Shown: in pieces, positions 1-7,647 of the stretch | Numbering within the stretch: the first letter of the stretch is position 1 | Layout of the letters: every line of letters starts with the position of its first letter | DNA from: Lysobacter antibioticus | GTDB lineage: Bacteria; Pseudomonadota; Gammaproteobacteria; Xanthomonadales; Xanthomonadaceae | NCBI RefSeq assembly: GCF_000731095.1 | Contig: NZ_JMTZ01000048.1 | Span: 1 to 33,051 of the forward strand | DNA length: 33,051 nt | Direction of reading: 5' to 3' | Made by a program: the position numbers and the translations under genes | Notes under the pieces: generated by a model | The model's input: the letters and a program-made list of their open reading frames with translations, nothing else | The model's database searches: none | Told to the model about the DNA's origin: nothing

Positions 1-76
1 CACGTCCTGTGCGCCGCCCTCCGGGTCTCCACTTGACCGGCAAAGCGGCAAAGCAGGTCAAAATCTCGGCAACGGC
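1..76 (-). repeat. Intergenic repeat, left copy (inverted relative to the right end)
   Basis: The first 28 bases are identical to the reverse complement of 33016-33043. The similarity continues through a shared segment (gaccggcaaagcgg...) to a shared 3' part (tcaaaatctcggcaacggc). The right copy is about 16 bases longer because of an internal stretch of short gcggaaaa repeats. The left copy starts inside the hairpin that is complete in the right copy, so the window edge cuts the element. It lies in the gap just downstream of ubiB. The repeat is seen directly. That it is a multicopy genomic element is inference. Confidence 0.8.
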
Positions 77-104
77 ACGTGCGCCAACAGAGCAAGGTGC
101 CCCA

Positions 105-1790
105 TCAACCAGAGTTCTTGCTCCGCGGCCACGCCGCCAGCAGCGCCCACAGACCGCCGAGCCCGGCAATCCACGACGAAGCCGGGATCGACCAGAACCT
201 CGGGCCGCCCGATTCCATGCCGTACAGCACCGCCGCGACCACCAGCAGGCCGGTGCCGAGGATCGCCGCGACCGTGCGCCGCACCGCATCCTTGATCGTG
301 CGATTTAGGTCGGTGATGTCCTGCGAGCGCATCTTCAATTCGTGCTGGCCCGACACCTGCTGATTGAGCCAGCTGTGCAGCAGGCGCGGCATCTCCGGCG
401 CACGCGTGACCAACTCCGGCAAACGCTTGCGGAACTCGCTCGCCAGCCGCTGCGGGCTGTAGCGGTCCAGCAGGATGCGCTGCAGCACCGGCCGCGCCAC
501 CGCCCAGATGTCGAGCTTGGGATCGAGCAGACGGCCGACGCCTTCGATGTTGAGCAAGGTCTTCTGCAGCAGGATCAGCTGCGGCTGCAGGGTCAACTCG
601 TAACGCTGCGCGGTGCGGAACAACTTCACCAGCACCTCGGCCAGCGAGATCTCGCTGAGCGGTCGGGTGAAGTAGGGCTCGCACACCGCACGCGTCGCCG
701 CTTCGAGCTCGTCGATGCGGATGTGCGGCGGAATCCAGCCGGCCTGCACGTGCAACTCGGCGATGCGGCGGTAGTCGCGGTTGAAGATCGCCATGAAGTT
801 TTCGGCGAGGTAGTACTGATCCTCGTCCGACAACTGGCCCATGATGCCGAAATCCAGGGCGATGAAACGCGGATTGCTGCGCCGCGCCGGGTCGCTGTCG
901 ACCCAGATGTTGCCGGCATGGGCATCGGCGTGGAAGAAATTGTCGCGGAACACCTGGGTGTAGAACACCCGCACGCCCTTGGAGGCGAGCGCGCGCCGAT
1001 CGATGCCGGCGGCGTCGAGCGCGGCGATGTCGTCGGACGGAATGCCGTACACGCGCTCCAGGGTCAGCGCGCGTTCGCCGGTGTGCGACCAGATCACTTC
1101 CGGCACGTACATGTCGTCGCTGTCGGCCCAGAAACGGCGCAGCACGCTGGCGTTGGCGCCTTCGCGCTGCAGGTCCAGTTCGGCGGCGAGGGTGCTCTCG
1201 ATCTCGGCGACGATGGCGCGCGGGCGGATCTTGTCGGCACTGGGATGAGCGCGGTCGACCAGGGCGGCGAGCGCCTTGAGCAAGGCGATATCGCCGGCGA
1301 TCTTGCCCTCGATGTCGGGACGCAACACCTTGACCACGACTTCGCGCGGCGGCTTGCCGTCCTGCGCCGGCAACCGCGCCGCGTGCACCTGGGCGATCGA
1401 GGCCGAGGCCAGCGGTTCGATGTCGAAGGATTCGAAGGCCTCGCCGATGCGGCGCTCGAGCGCGTCCTCGACGATCTTGCGCGCGGTCTCCCCGTCGAAC
1501 GGCGCGACCCGGTCCTGCAGCAGCGCCAGCTCGATCGCGATGTCCGGCGGCACCAGGTCGCGCCGGGTCGAGAGGATCTGCCCGAACTTGACGAAGATCG
1601 GCCCGAGCTCCTGCAGCACCAGGCGCAGGCGCGCACCGCGCGACATCGCCGCGATCTCGTCGGAAGCGCGCGGCACGAACGGGCGCGCAAGCTTGAGCCA
1701 GCGCTCGACCGGGGTGCCGTCGAGCAGGTCGTCGAGGCGATAGCGCAGCAGCACGCGGCCGATACGCCAGGCACGCACCGCCGACCTCAT
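105..1790 (-). CDS. ubiB: UbiB-family ABC1 atypical kinase/ATPase (ubiquinone biosynthesis)
   Basis: 561 residues, the usual UbiB length. The protein-kinase-like fold of the ABC1/ADCK/UbiB family is marked by the KFGQ motif (residues 68-71), the Ala-rich loop [10 protein letters not shown] (128-137) that replaces the glycine-rich loop, the VVVK lysine (K154), the HxD-type segment FHADAHAGN (286-294) and DFG (313-315). Two hydrophobic segments near residues 505-552 match the C-terminal membrane anchor of UbiB. The family supports coenzyme Q synthesis at the inner membrane, probably as an ATPase that handles lipid intermediates; it is not itself a hydroxylase despite older names. The start overlaps the ubiJ stop by 4 bases (ATGA), which indicates translational coupling. 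The family call is firm. The specific ubiB assignment rests on length, the anchor and the ubiJ neighbour. Confidence 0.92.
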   Translation of the reverse strand: MRSAVRAWRIGRVLLRYRLDDLLDGTPVERWLKLARPFVPRASDEIAAMSRGARLRLVLQELGPIFVKFGQILSTRRDLVPPDIAIELALLQDRVAPFDGETARKIVEDALERRIGEAFESFDIEPLASASIAQVHAARLPAQDGKPPREVVVKVLRPDIEGKIAGDIALLKALAALVDRAHPSADKIRPRAIVAEIESTLAAELDLQREGANASVLRRFWADSDDMYVPEVIWSHTGERALTLERVYGIPSDDIAALDAAGIDRRALASKGVRVFYTQVFRDNFFHADAHAGNIWVDSDPARRSNPRFIALDFGIMGQLSDEDQYYLAENFMAIFNRDYRRIAELHVQAGWIPPHIRIDELEAATRAVCEPYFTRPLSEISLAEVLVKLFRTAQRYELTLQPQLILLQKTLLNIEGVGRLLDPKLDIWAVARPVLQRILLDRYSPQRLASEFRKRLPELVTRAPEMPRLLHSWLNQQVSGQHELKMRSQDITDLNRTIKDAVRRTVAAILGTGLLVVAAVLYGMESGGPRFWSIPASSWIAGLGGLWALLAAWPRSKNSG

Positions 1791-2446
1791 GCGCTGCGTC
1801 CTGCGCGGTCGCGCAAGCGCGCCACGCGTGCGGCCGCACGCTCGACGTCGTCGCGCAAGGTGTCGACATCGTCGTGGAAGGCGTTCAACTCATCGCGCGG
1901 GACCACGTCGCGCGATTCCTCGGTGACGTATTCGGCGGCGTTGCCGGCCAAGGCGCCGGCGGCATCGCGGGCGTGGCGCAAGGCGCCGGCGACGGTATTG
2001 GCGACCTGCACCCCGATCACATCGCCGAACACCGCGGTGAAGGGTTGCTGCCAGTCCGGATCGAAGCGTTCGGCCAGACGCTGCAGGCGCCGCGCCAGAT
2101 CGGCGTCGCCCTCGATGCGCAACTTGCCGACCGGTGCGGCATGATCGTTGCGCGCGCCGCCGAGCAGGTTGGGCAACTGCGACAGGATCGCGCCGAGGGT
2201 ACTGCGCACCGACAGGTCGGGTTCGTCGCTGTCGCGCACCGGCCCGACTTCGAGGCGCTCGCCGGCCACCACGATGCGCAGCGCCAGCGGCGGCGACGCC
2301 AGGTGCAGGGCGACGCTGCGGCCGTCGAGCGGGCGCAGCGCTTCGCGGGTGTCGGGATCGAGCGCGAGCGCGCGGTTCAGCGCGGCTTCGAGCGCGCGGC
2401 CGGCCATCGGCTTGAGCGCGTCCAGGGGCGAGGCGGTGTCGGTCAT
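1787..2446 (-). CDS. ubiJ: UbiJ-like SCP2-domain accessory protein of ubiquinone biosynthesis
   Basis: 219 residues. An N-terminal SCP2-like lipid-binding domain covers about residues 10-125. The C-terminal end (about 170-215) is charged and heptad-like ([19 protein letters not shown]), the coiled-coil tail expected in UbiJ. In Enterobacteria UbiJ is a non-catalytic member of the soluble Ubi complex that binds lipid and scaffolds the hydroxylases; the same role is inferred here. The gene directly precedes ubiB with a 4-base overlap, the order known from other gammaproteobacteria, although ubiE is not adjacent. Its start lies 34 bases after the oleD stop, so it may be read from the oleBCD transcript as well as from its own promoter. 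I see no signal peptide or membrane segment. Confidence 0.85.
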   Translation of the reverse strand: MTDTASPLDALKPMAGRALEAALNRALALDPDTREALRPLDGRSVALHLASPPLALRIVVAGERLEVGPVRDSDEPDLSVRSTLGAILSQLPNLLGGARNDHAAPVGKLRIEGDADLARRLQRLAERFDPDWQQPFTAVFGDVIGVQVANTVAGALRHARDAAGALAGNAAEYVTEESRDVVPRDELNAFHDDVDTLRDDVERAAARVARLRDRAGRSA

Positions 2447-2480
2447 GCGGCCATTCTAGCCGGCGCGCGCCGGCCGGCTG

Positions 2481-3500
2481 TTACGCGGATGTCGAGGCCG
2501 CGCCGCCGGCCTGGGCATGGTGGGCGCGCACCCGCGCCAGGCCTTCGTCGAAACCGACCTGGGGCACGTAGCCGAAGTCGCGCCGGGCCGGCGCCATGTC
2601 GTACCAGTGCGTGGTCGACAACTGCTCGGCGAGGAAACGCGTCATCGGCGGCTCGCCCTTCAGCGGCAACACCGTCCACAGCAGCTCGCAGACCGCGCCG
2701 ATGGCGTAGGCGGCGCGGAACGGCAGGGTCTTGTCGGCGGTCGGCGCGCCGACCGCGGCGAGCAAACCGTTGACCGTCTCGCGCACCGTGCGCGGCTCGC
2801 CGTTGCTGATGAAGTAGGCGCGGCCGGCGCAGGGCGCGCCCGGGGCGAGATGCTCGAAGGCGTCGAAATGCGCCTGCGCGGCGTTGTCGATATAGGTCGT
2901 GTCGATGCGGTTGTGGCCGTCGCCGACGAAGCGCAGGCGGCCGCTGCGGGCGCGTTCGACCAGGCGCGGCAGCAACTGATTGTCGCCGACGCCCCAGATC
3001 AGGCGCGGGCGCAGGGCGACCGTGGCCAGGTCCGGCCCGTTGGCGGCGAGCACGGCCTTTTCGGCGATGGTCTTGGTGGTCGCATAGGCGGCCTTGAAGC
3101 CTTCGCCGTAAGGCACGCTGTCGGCGGTGCCGCCTTCGACCGGATGGGTGGCGCGGTGGGTCACGCTCGGGGTCGAGGTGTAGACGAGTTTGCCGATGCC
3201 GTGGGCGTGACAGGCCGCGAGCACGTTCTCGGTGCCGACCACGTTGGCCTGGTGATAGCTCTCGTAACTGCCCCAGGCGCCGGCCTTGGCGGCGTTGTGG
3301 AAGACCGCCTCGCAGCCTTGCGCGGCATCGATCACGGCCTGGCGATCGGCGAGATCGCCGCGCAGTTGGATCACGCCGAGCGGTTCCAGCGCCGGGTACA
3401 GGCCGCGATTGAAACTGACCACCTCATGCCCGCGCGCGACCAGGCCGCGGCACAGGGCCTGACCGAGAAAACCGCCGCCGCCGGTGACCAATATCTTCAT
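2481..3500 (-). CDS. oleD: OleD, NAD(P)-dependent 2-alkyl-3-ketoacid reductase (SDR family)
   Basis: 339 residues, an extended short-chain dehydrogenase. The nucleotide-binding motif TGGGGFLG is at residues 6-13 and the catalytic YATTK is at 139-143 (Y139, K143), preceded by the STPSVTH active-site serine/threonine segment near 109-115. Sterol-dehydrogenase-like sequence is typical of OleD, which reduces the beta-keto acid made by OleA to a 2-alkyl-3-hydroxy acid. The neighbours OleC and OleB on the same strand make the assignment much stronger than sequence alone. The start at 3500 is the first Met before the Rossmann strand (MKILVTGG). In characterised systems OleB, OleC and OleD form a complex. 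Unusually, a 350-base gap carrying an inverted-repeat element separates it from oleC. Confidence 0.9.
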   Translation of the reverse strand: MKILVTGGGGFLGQALCRGLVARGHEVVSFNRGLYPALEPLGVIQLRGDLADRQAVIDAAQGCEAVFHNAAKAGAWGSYESYHQANVVGTENVLAACHAHGIGKLVYTSTPSVTHRATHPVEGGTADSVPYGEGFKAAYATTKTIAEKAVLAANGPDLATVALRPRLIWGVGDNQLLPRLVERARSGRLRFVGDGHNRIDTTYIDNAAQAHFDAFEHLAPGAPCAGRAYFISNGEPRTVRETVNGLLAAVGAPTADKTLPFRAAYAIGAVCELLWTVLPLKGEPPMTRFLAEQLSTTHWYDMAPARRDFGYVPQVGFDEGLARVRAHHAQAGGAASTSA

Positions 3501-3592
3501 CGTTGCTGCATCCGTGAAAGTCGTGAGTGCAGCGCGCGGCTGCGGAAACCTTGCGCATCATAGGCTGCGCGCGACGGCCTTCGCCGTGCGTT

Positions 3593-3783
3593 GGCGAAGA
3601 AAAAGCAAATCCCCCACGTCCGCTGCGCGGCCGTTCGCCCCCTTTGTCAAAGGGGGCAACAGCGATAGCCGTCGCTGCGCCGTCTATCGGGCTCTTGGAG
3701 CCTCGTCGCCCCGTCCTATCGAGCTCCCCTTATCGAGTTCCCCCCTTTGCAAAAGGGGGGCCAGGGGGAATTTGCTTTTCGCC
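3593..3783. repeat. MITE-like inverted-repeat element between oleC and oleD
   Basis: The outer arms at 3593-3615 and 3764-3783 are imperfect reverse complements (the right arm reads gggggaatttgcttttcgcc). Inside each arm is a separate C-tract/G-tract hairpin: 3637-3657 (GCCCCCTTTG, one base, CAAAGGGGGC) and 3740-3760 (CCCCCCTTT, then AAAAGGGGGG). The 350-base gap 3501-3850 holds no credible gene. Similar cccccttt/aaaggggg intergenic elements are common in Xanthomonadaceae (recalled, not searched). On the oleBCD transcript it would form one large branched structure between the oleC stop and the oleD start. Confidence 0.75.
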
Positions 3784-3850
3784 CCGAAGCACCAAGAGCC
3801 GAGTCCCGCCGGTGCGCGCCTCGACCTGCGTCGATCCGACGCAGCCCGCT

Positions 3851-5566
3851 TCAGCCCTTCTGCGCCTGCGCCGCCAGCTTCTCGCGCCCGATCTTGGCGT
3901 TATGGCGGATATCGACCGGGAAGCCCGGATGGAAACGGATCCGCTCGATACCCGCGGTATGCGCGTGCTCCGCGCCGATCGCGCGCAGTTCTTCGGCGAT
4001 GCGCTCGCACTCGGCGCGCGCGGTGCGCGGTTCATGCAGCTCCACCCACAGCAACGGGGTCTGCGCACCGAAGGCGCCGGTGCCGACCAGGGCGGTGCGG
4101 CGCACCTTCGGGTGGGTGTTGAACACCGGCTCGACCTGTTCGGTGTACAGCGGGCCGCTCGCGGTTTCGACGCGATGGGTCTTGCGCCCGCAGAACCACA
4201 GCCGGCCTTCGCCGTCGAGATAGCCCAGGTCGCCCATGCGGTGGACGATGCGGTCGAGCCCGCCGCGCACTTCGCGGATCTTGGCCAGATGCGTCGCCGC
4301 ATCGCGACGGAAATAGCTGTCGGTCGCGGTCGGGCCGGCCACGGTGATCTCGCCGACCACGCCGTCCGGCAACACCAGGTCGTCGGACCAGTGTTCGATC
4401 GCGGCATCGTCGATGCGGATGATCCGCACCTCGTTGCGCTCGACCGCACGGCCCACGCAGGTGCCGGCGCCCTGCTCGGTCGCCGCGCGCGTGGACTGCA
4501 GTTCGCGGCCTTCGATCACCGCCACCGGCAGGCATTCGGTGGCGCCGTACGGGGTCCAGAACTGGGCGTCGCGCGGCAACAGCTCGCGCAGCGCCGCCAC
4601 CGTTTCCGGCGGCACCGGCGCGCCGGCCGAGGTCACTCGCTTGACGCCCGGCAAGGCCTGGCCGTGCTTGGCCAACACCGCCATCAATGCCGGCGAACCG
4701 AACAATTGGTCGACGCCGAAACGGTGGATGGCATCGATCAGCTTGACCGGATCGGCCTGCGCCGGCCGGGTCGGGTCCATGTCGGGGATCACCGAGGTCA
4801 GGCCCAGCGCCGGATCGAACAGGGCGAACGGCGGGAAGGTCGGCAGGTCGACGCCGCCGGGGGCGATGCCGAAGGCTTCGCCCATCATGTCGATCTGGGC
4901 GACGAAATGGCGGTGGCGGAACACCACGCCCTTGGGCACGCCGGTCGAGCCGCTGGTGAACACGATCGCGGCGACTTCGTCGGGGCGGGTGTCGGCAAGC
5001 TGCGAGGGCGCGCCTTCGCCGTCGCGCTCGACCCGCGCCAGGGTGTCGTCGGCAAGGAAGGCGCGCCGGCCGGTGGTGATGCGGATGCGCGCCGACTTCG
5101 CCCAGCCGAGCACGACGCGGGCGACGTGGGCCAGCGGAATGCCGATGAAGGCCTCCGGCTCGGCTTCGTCCAGGCATTGCCGCAGCGCGCGTTTGTCGAT
5201 GCCCGGGTCGATCAGCACCGGCACCGCGCCGGCCTTGAACAGAGCGAACATCAACAGGAAGAACTCCGGCGACGGCCGCACCATCACCGCGGTGCGGGTG
5301 CCGCGCACGATGCCGCGCTTGGCCAGGCCGGCGGCGATCGCGTCGCTGCGCCGGTCGAGTTCGCCGTAGGTCAGCTCGACGTCGTAACTCGCCAGACCGT
5401 CGCCGCGGCGCGTGCCCGGGCAACGCATCGCCACCCGTTCGGGCGACTGCGCCGCGCAGGCCGGCAACGCAGCGGCGATGTTGCAGGTGTCGCTACGGCT
5501 CGCCGCAGCGGCGCCTGCTTCGATGGCGCCTGCTTCGATGACGGGTGCTGGCGTCGGGTTCGTCAT
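3851..5566 (-). CDS. oleC: OleC, AMP-forming beta-lactone synthetase (ANL superfamily)
   Basis: 571 residues. Adenylate-forming enzyme motifs occur in order: the phosphate-binding loop FTSGSTGVPKG (203-213), YGATE (340-344), GDLGYLD (445-451), GRKTHRV (460-466), and a C-terminal NAKIGREKL with the expected catalytic lysine K558. OleC activates the 2-alkyl-3-hydroxy acid with ATP and closes it to a beta-lactone; before that was shown the family was annotated as acyl-CoA ligase. The context decides the call: oleB ends 4 bases upstream and oleD follows. The first ~30 residues are a weakly conserved tail with a perfect 15-bp tandem duplication (5511-5540) encoding IEAGA twice, so a start a few codons further in is possible. 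No signal peptide is seen; the protein is predicted to be cytoplasmic. Confidence 0.9.
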   Translation of the reverse strand: MTNPTPAPVIEAGAIEAGAAAASRSDTCNIAAALPACAAQSPERVAMRCPGTRRGDGLASYDVELTYGELDRRSDAIAAGLAKRGIVRGTRTAVMVRPSPEFFLLMFALFKAGAVPVLIDPGIDKRALRQCLDEAEPEAFIGIPLAHVARVVLGWAKSARIRITTGRRAFLADDTLARVERDGEGAPSQLADTRPDEVAAIVFTSGSTGVPKGVVFRHRHFVAQIDMMGEAFGIAPGGVDLPTFPPFALFDPALGLTSVIPDMDPTRPAQADPVKLIDAIHRFGVDQLFGSPALMAVLAKHGQALPGVKRVTSAGAPVPPETVAALRELLPRDAQFWTPYGATECLPVAVIEGRELQSTRAATEQGAGTCVGRAVERNEVRIIRIDDAAIEHWSDDLVLPDGVVGEITVAGPTATDSYFRRDAATHLAKIREVRGGLDRIVHRMGDLGYLDGEGRLWFCGRKTHRVETASGPLYTEQVEPVFNTHPKVRRTALVGTGAFGAQTPLLWVELHEPRTARAECERIAEELRAIGAEHAHTAGIERIRFHPGFPVDIRHNAKIGREKLAAQAQKG

Positions 5567-5570
5567 CGGC

Positions 5571-6503
5571 TCAACTCAAGGGGTGTCGGTCGAGGAAGGC
5601 GCGGATCTCCGGCACCAGCACCTCGGCCTGATCTTCCAGCACGTAATGGCCGGCGTCGTCGAAAGCGTGCACCTGCGCCTGCGGCAGCGCGTCGGTGAAG
5701 CCTTTGAGGAAGTGATGATCGAAGACGAAATCGCGCAGGCCCCAGCCGATGAAGGCCGGGCGGTCGGCGTATTCGGGCAGCTTGCGGCCCATCGCCTGCA
5801 CCAACGGCCAGGCCAGATCGCCGTCGCCGAGCGGAATGTCCTGGACGAAGCGCGAGGTGGCGATGCGGTTGGCCCAGGAGTCGTACGGCGCCAGGTAGGC
5901 GCGGCGCACGTCGGCCGGCATCGGCTTGACCACGCCCATGCGCGCGGCGCCGCCGGCGAAGGCGTTGAAGCCGCGGATCAGGCCGGTGCCGATCGCGGAA
6001 TCGCGGCCCAGGCGCAGGCGCTTGGGCAACGGCTTGGCCGCCGGCAGCGGGAAGGCGCCGGTGTTGGTGATGACCAGGCGCTTGATCTGTTCGGAATGCT
6101 TGAGGCCCCAGCCGAAGCCGATGCCGCCGCCCCAGTCGTGCACCGCCAGGGTCATCGGCCCGGTCACGCCGAGGTGCTGCAGCAGGCGCTCGACGTCGTC
6201 GACGCGCGATTGCAGGGTGTACGCGTAATGCGGCTGCACTGCCGGATCGTCGGAGGGCTTGTCCGACAGGCCCATGCCGACATGGTCGGGGACGATGCAG
6301 CGATAAGCCTTGCCCGAACTCGGGTCGCGCAGCGCCAGCACCAGCTTGCGCCAGTAATAGCTCCAGGACGGGTTGCCGTGCAGCATCACCACGACCTCGC
6401 CATCGCGCGGGCCTTCGTCGAGATAGCTCATCTCGATCCCGGGACGGACCTGGAAACGCTGCGGCTGGAAGGGGTAGTCGGGAAAACTGCGGCTGGAGGT
6501 CAT
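5571..6503 (-). CDS. oleB: OleB, beta-lactone decarboxylase (alpha/beta hydrolase)
   Basis: 310 residues, haloalkane-dehalogenase-like alpha/beta hydrolase. HGNPSW (42-47) forms the oxyanion region. The nucleophile is an aspartate, D123 in VHDWGG (121-126), rather than serine. The probable catalytic acid is D258 (GLRDF) and the histidine is H286 (DDAGHYVLED). This is the OleB pattern: the aspartate attacks the cis-beta-lactone and the product alkene leaves with loss of CO2. Without the neighbours it could be called a haloalkane dehalogenase; the adjoining oleC and oleD make OleB far more likely. It is the first gene of the minus-strand run, with a 289-base divergent gap to the lyase gene containing two palindromes. 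No strong ribosome-binding site is visible before the ATG at 6503. Confidence 0.88.
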   Translation of the reverse strand: MTSSRSFPDYPFQPQRFQVRPGIEMSYLDEGPRDGEVVVMLHGNPSWSYYWRKLVLALRDPSSGKAYRCIVPDHVGMGLSDKPSDDPAVQPHYAYTLQSRVDDVERLLQHLGVTGPMTLAVHDWGGGIGFGWGLKHSEQIKRLVITNTGAFPLPAAKPLPKRLRLGRDSAIGTGLIRGFNAFAGGAARMGVVKPMPADVRRAYLAPYDSWANRIATSRFVQDIPLGDGDLAWPLVQAMGRKLPEYADRPAFIGWGLRDFVFDHHFLKGFTDALPQAQVHAFDDAGHYVLEDQAEVLVPEIRAFLDRHPLS

Positions 6504-6556
6504 CGGCGGCTCGTTGGCGGCACGCGAACGGGCGCGGACCTGGGCGGACAGGCGCC

Positions 6557-6592
6557 ATTATCGGCTGCATCGGCCCGATGGGGAACGTTCCC
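6557..6592 (-). promoter_or_regulatory. Candidate oleB promoter with two adjacent palindromes
   Basis: Read on the minus strand, GATAAT (plus 6557-6562) could be a -10 box about 55 bases before the oleB ATG. Upstream of it lie the perfect inverted repeats CATCGG-C-CCGATG (6568-6580) and GGGAACGTTCCC (6581-6592). The latter covers where a -35 box would be, and the -35 match itself (TTCCCC) is poor, as expected of a regulated promoter. The palindromes are seen directly; the promoter and operator role is inference. Confidence 0.4.
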
Positions 6593-6690
6593 GCCGCTTC
6601 AACGCCGGATCGATGCCGCTTCGACGACGTTGCCCGGCCGAAACCGCCGATCCCGGGGCCGCGCGCCGGATCGCCGGCGGCGCGGATCGA

Positions 6691-6713
6691 AACAAAACCT
6701 ATCGTTTGAACAT
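6691..6713 (+). promoter_or_regulatory. GAACAT-type motif upstream of the lyase-symporter operon
   Basis: An A-rich stretch in otherwise very GC-rich DNA reads caaaaCCTA-N5-TGAACAT, with CCTA at 6698-6701 and TGAACAT at 6707-6713, about 80 bases before the lyase start. The same arrangement recurs at 11240-11255 before the TonB receptor, and a weaker form at 20285-20310 before the CoA-transferase. It could be a regulator-binding site or part of a promoter. No matching regulator is proven. Confidence 0.4.
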
Positions 6714-6792
6714 GCCGGCCCTGTGCGATTGCCGCGGTCCGCTTGTCGCACACTCCAGCCCCATGACGATTCGCATCCCGCCGCGGTGATCC

Positions 6793-7647
6793 ATGCGTAG
6801 CAAGCTGTTCGTGCCCGGGTCGCGGCCGGAATTGTTCGCCAAGGCGCTGGCCGGTCCGGCCGATGCACTGTCGTTCGATCTCGAGGACGCGGTCGCCGAA
6901 AACGCCAAGGACGCCGCGCGCGCCGCGGTCGCGGCCTTCGTTGGCTCGGCGGCGGTGACGGCCTCGCCCAAGGTCGTCATCGTGCGGGTCAACGACCCCG
7001 CCTCGCCGCACTTCGCCGCCGACCTCGCCGCGGTCGCGCGCACCGGCGTGACCCTGATCAACCTGCCCAAGATCGAATCGGCGAGCGCCCTGCGTGCGGC
7101 GGTCGCGGCGATCGAACGCGCCCAGGCCGACAACGCCGCCGCGCCGCCGATCCCGGTCCTGGTCAACATCGAAACCCCGCGCGCGCTCGCCCATGCCGCC
7201 GAGATCGCCGCCGCGCATCCGCGCGTGGCCGGGCTGCAACTCGGCCTGGGCGATCTGTTCGAGGCCGAAGGCATCGACCGCCGCGACCGCGCCAACGTGC
7301 ATGCGGCGATGTTCGCCGTGCGCATGGCCGCAGCCCAGGCCGGGGTGTTCGCGCTCGACGGCGCCTACGCCGACCTGCACGACGACGCCGGCTTCAGCGC
7401 CGAAGCGCAGGCCGCGCACCGGCTCGGTTATCTCGGCAAGACCTGCGTGCATCCGCGCCAGGTCGCGCTGGCCCACGCCGCTTTCGCGATCAGCGCCAGC
7501 GAGCTGGCCGCGGCGCGACGCGTGCTGGCCGCGGCCGAAGCGATGCCGGCCGACGGCCGTGGCGTCTTCGTCGTCGACGGCCGCATGATCGACCTGCCCT
7601 TCCTCAAGCGCGCCCAGGCCCTGGTCGCGGCCGCGGAGCGCACATGA
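6793..7647 (+). CDS. CitE-like acyl-CoA lyase (HpcH/HpaI superfamily)
   Basis: 284 residues. It opens with RSKLFVPGSRPE and continues with FDLEDAV (28-34), an arginine in VIVRVND (R65), an acidic residue in LVNIETPRAL (E127), GLGDL (151-155, D154 a likely Mg ligand) and the C-terminal KTCVHPRQ. This is the CitE branch: a Mg-dependent TIM barrel that splits CoA thioesters such as citryl-, malyl- or citramalyl-CoA by retro-aldol cleavage. The true substrate cannot be read from the sequence. No citD or citF subunits are present, so it is not a classical citrate lyase. The stop overlaps the symporter start by 4 bases (ATGA), so lyase and transporter are coupled. The CoA-transferase at 20391 could make its CoA substrate, though it lies 13 kb away. 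Confidence 0.82.
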   Translation: MRSKLFVPGSRPELFAKALAGPADALSFDLEDAVAENAKDAARAAVAAFVGSAAVTASPKVVIVRVNDPASPHFAADLAAVARTGVTLINLPKIESASALRAAVAAIERAQADNAAAPPIPVLVNIETPRALAHAAEIAAAHPRVAGLQLGLGDLFEAEGIDRRDRANVHAAMFAVRMAAAQAGVFALDGAYADLHDDAGFSAEAQAAHRLGYLGKTCVHPRQVALAHAAFAISASELAAARRVLAAAEAMPADGRGVFVVDGRMIDLPFLKRAQALVAAAERT

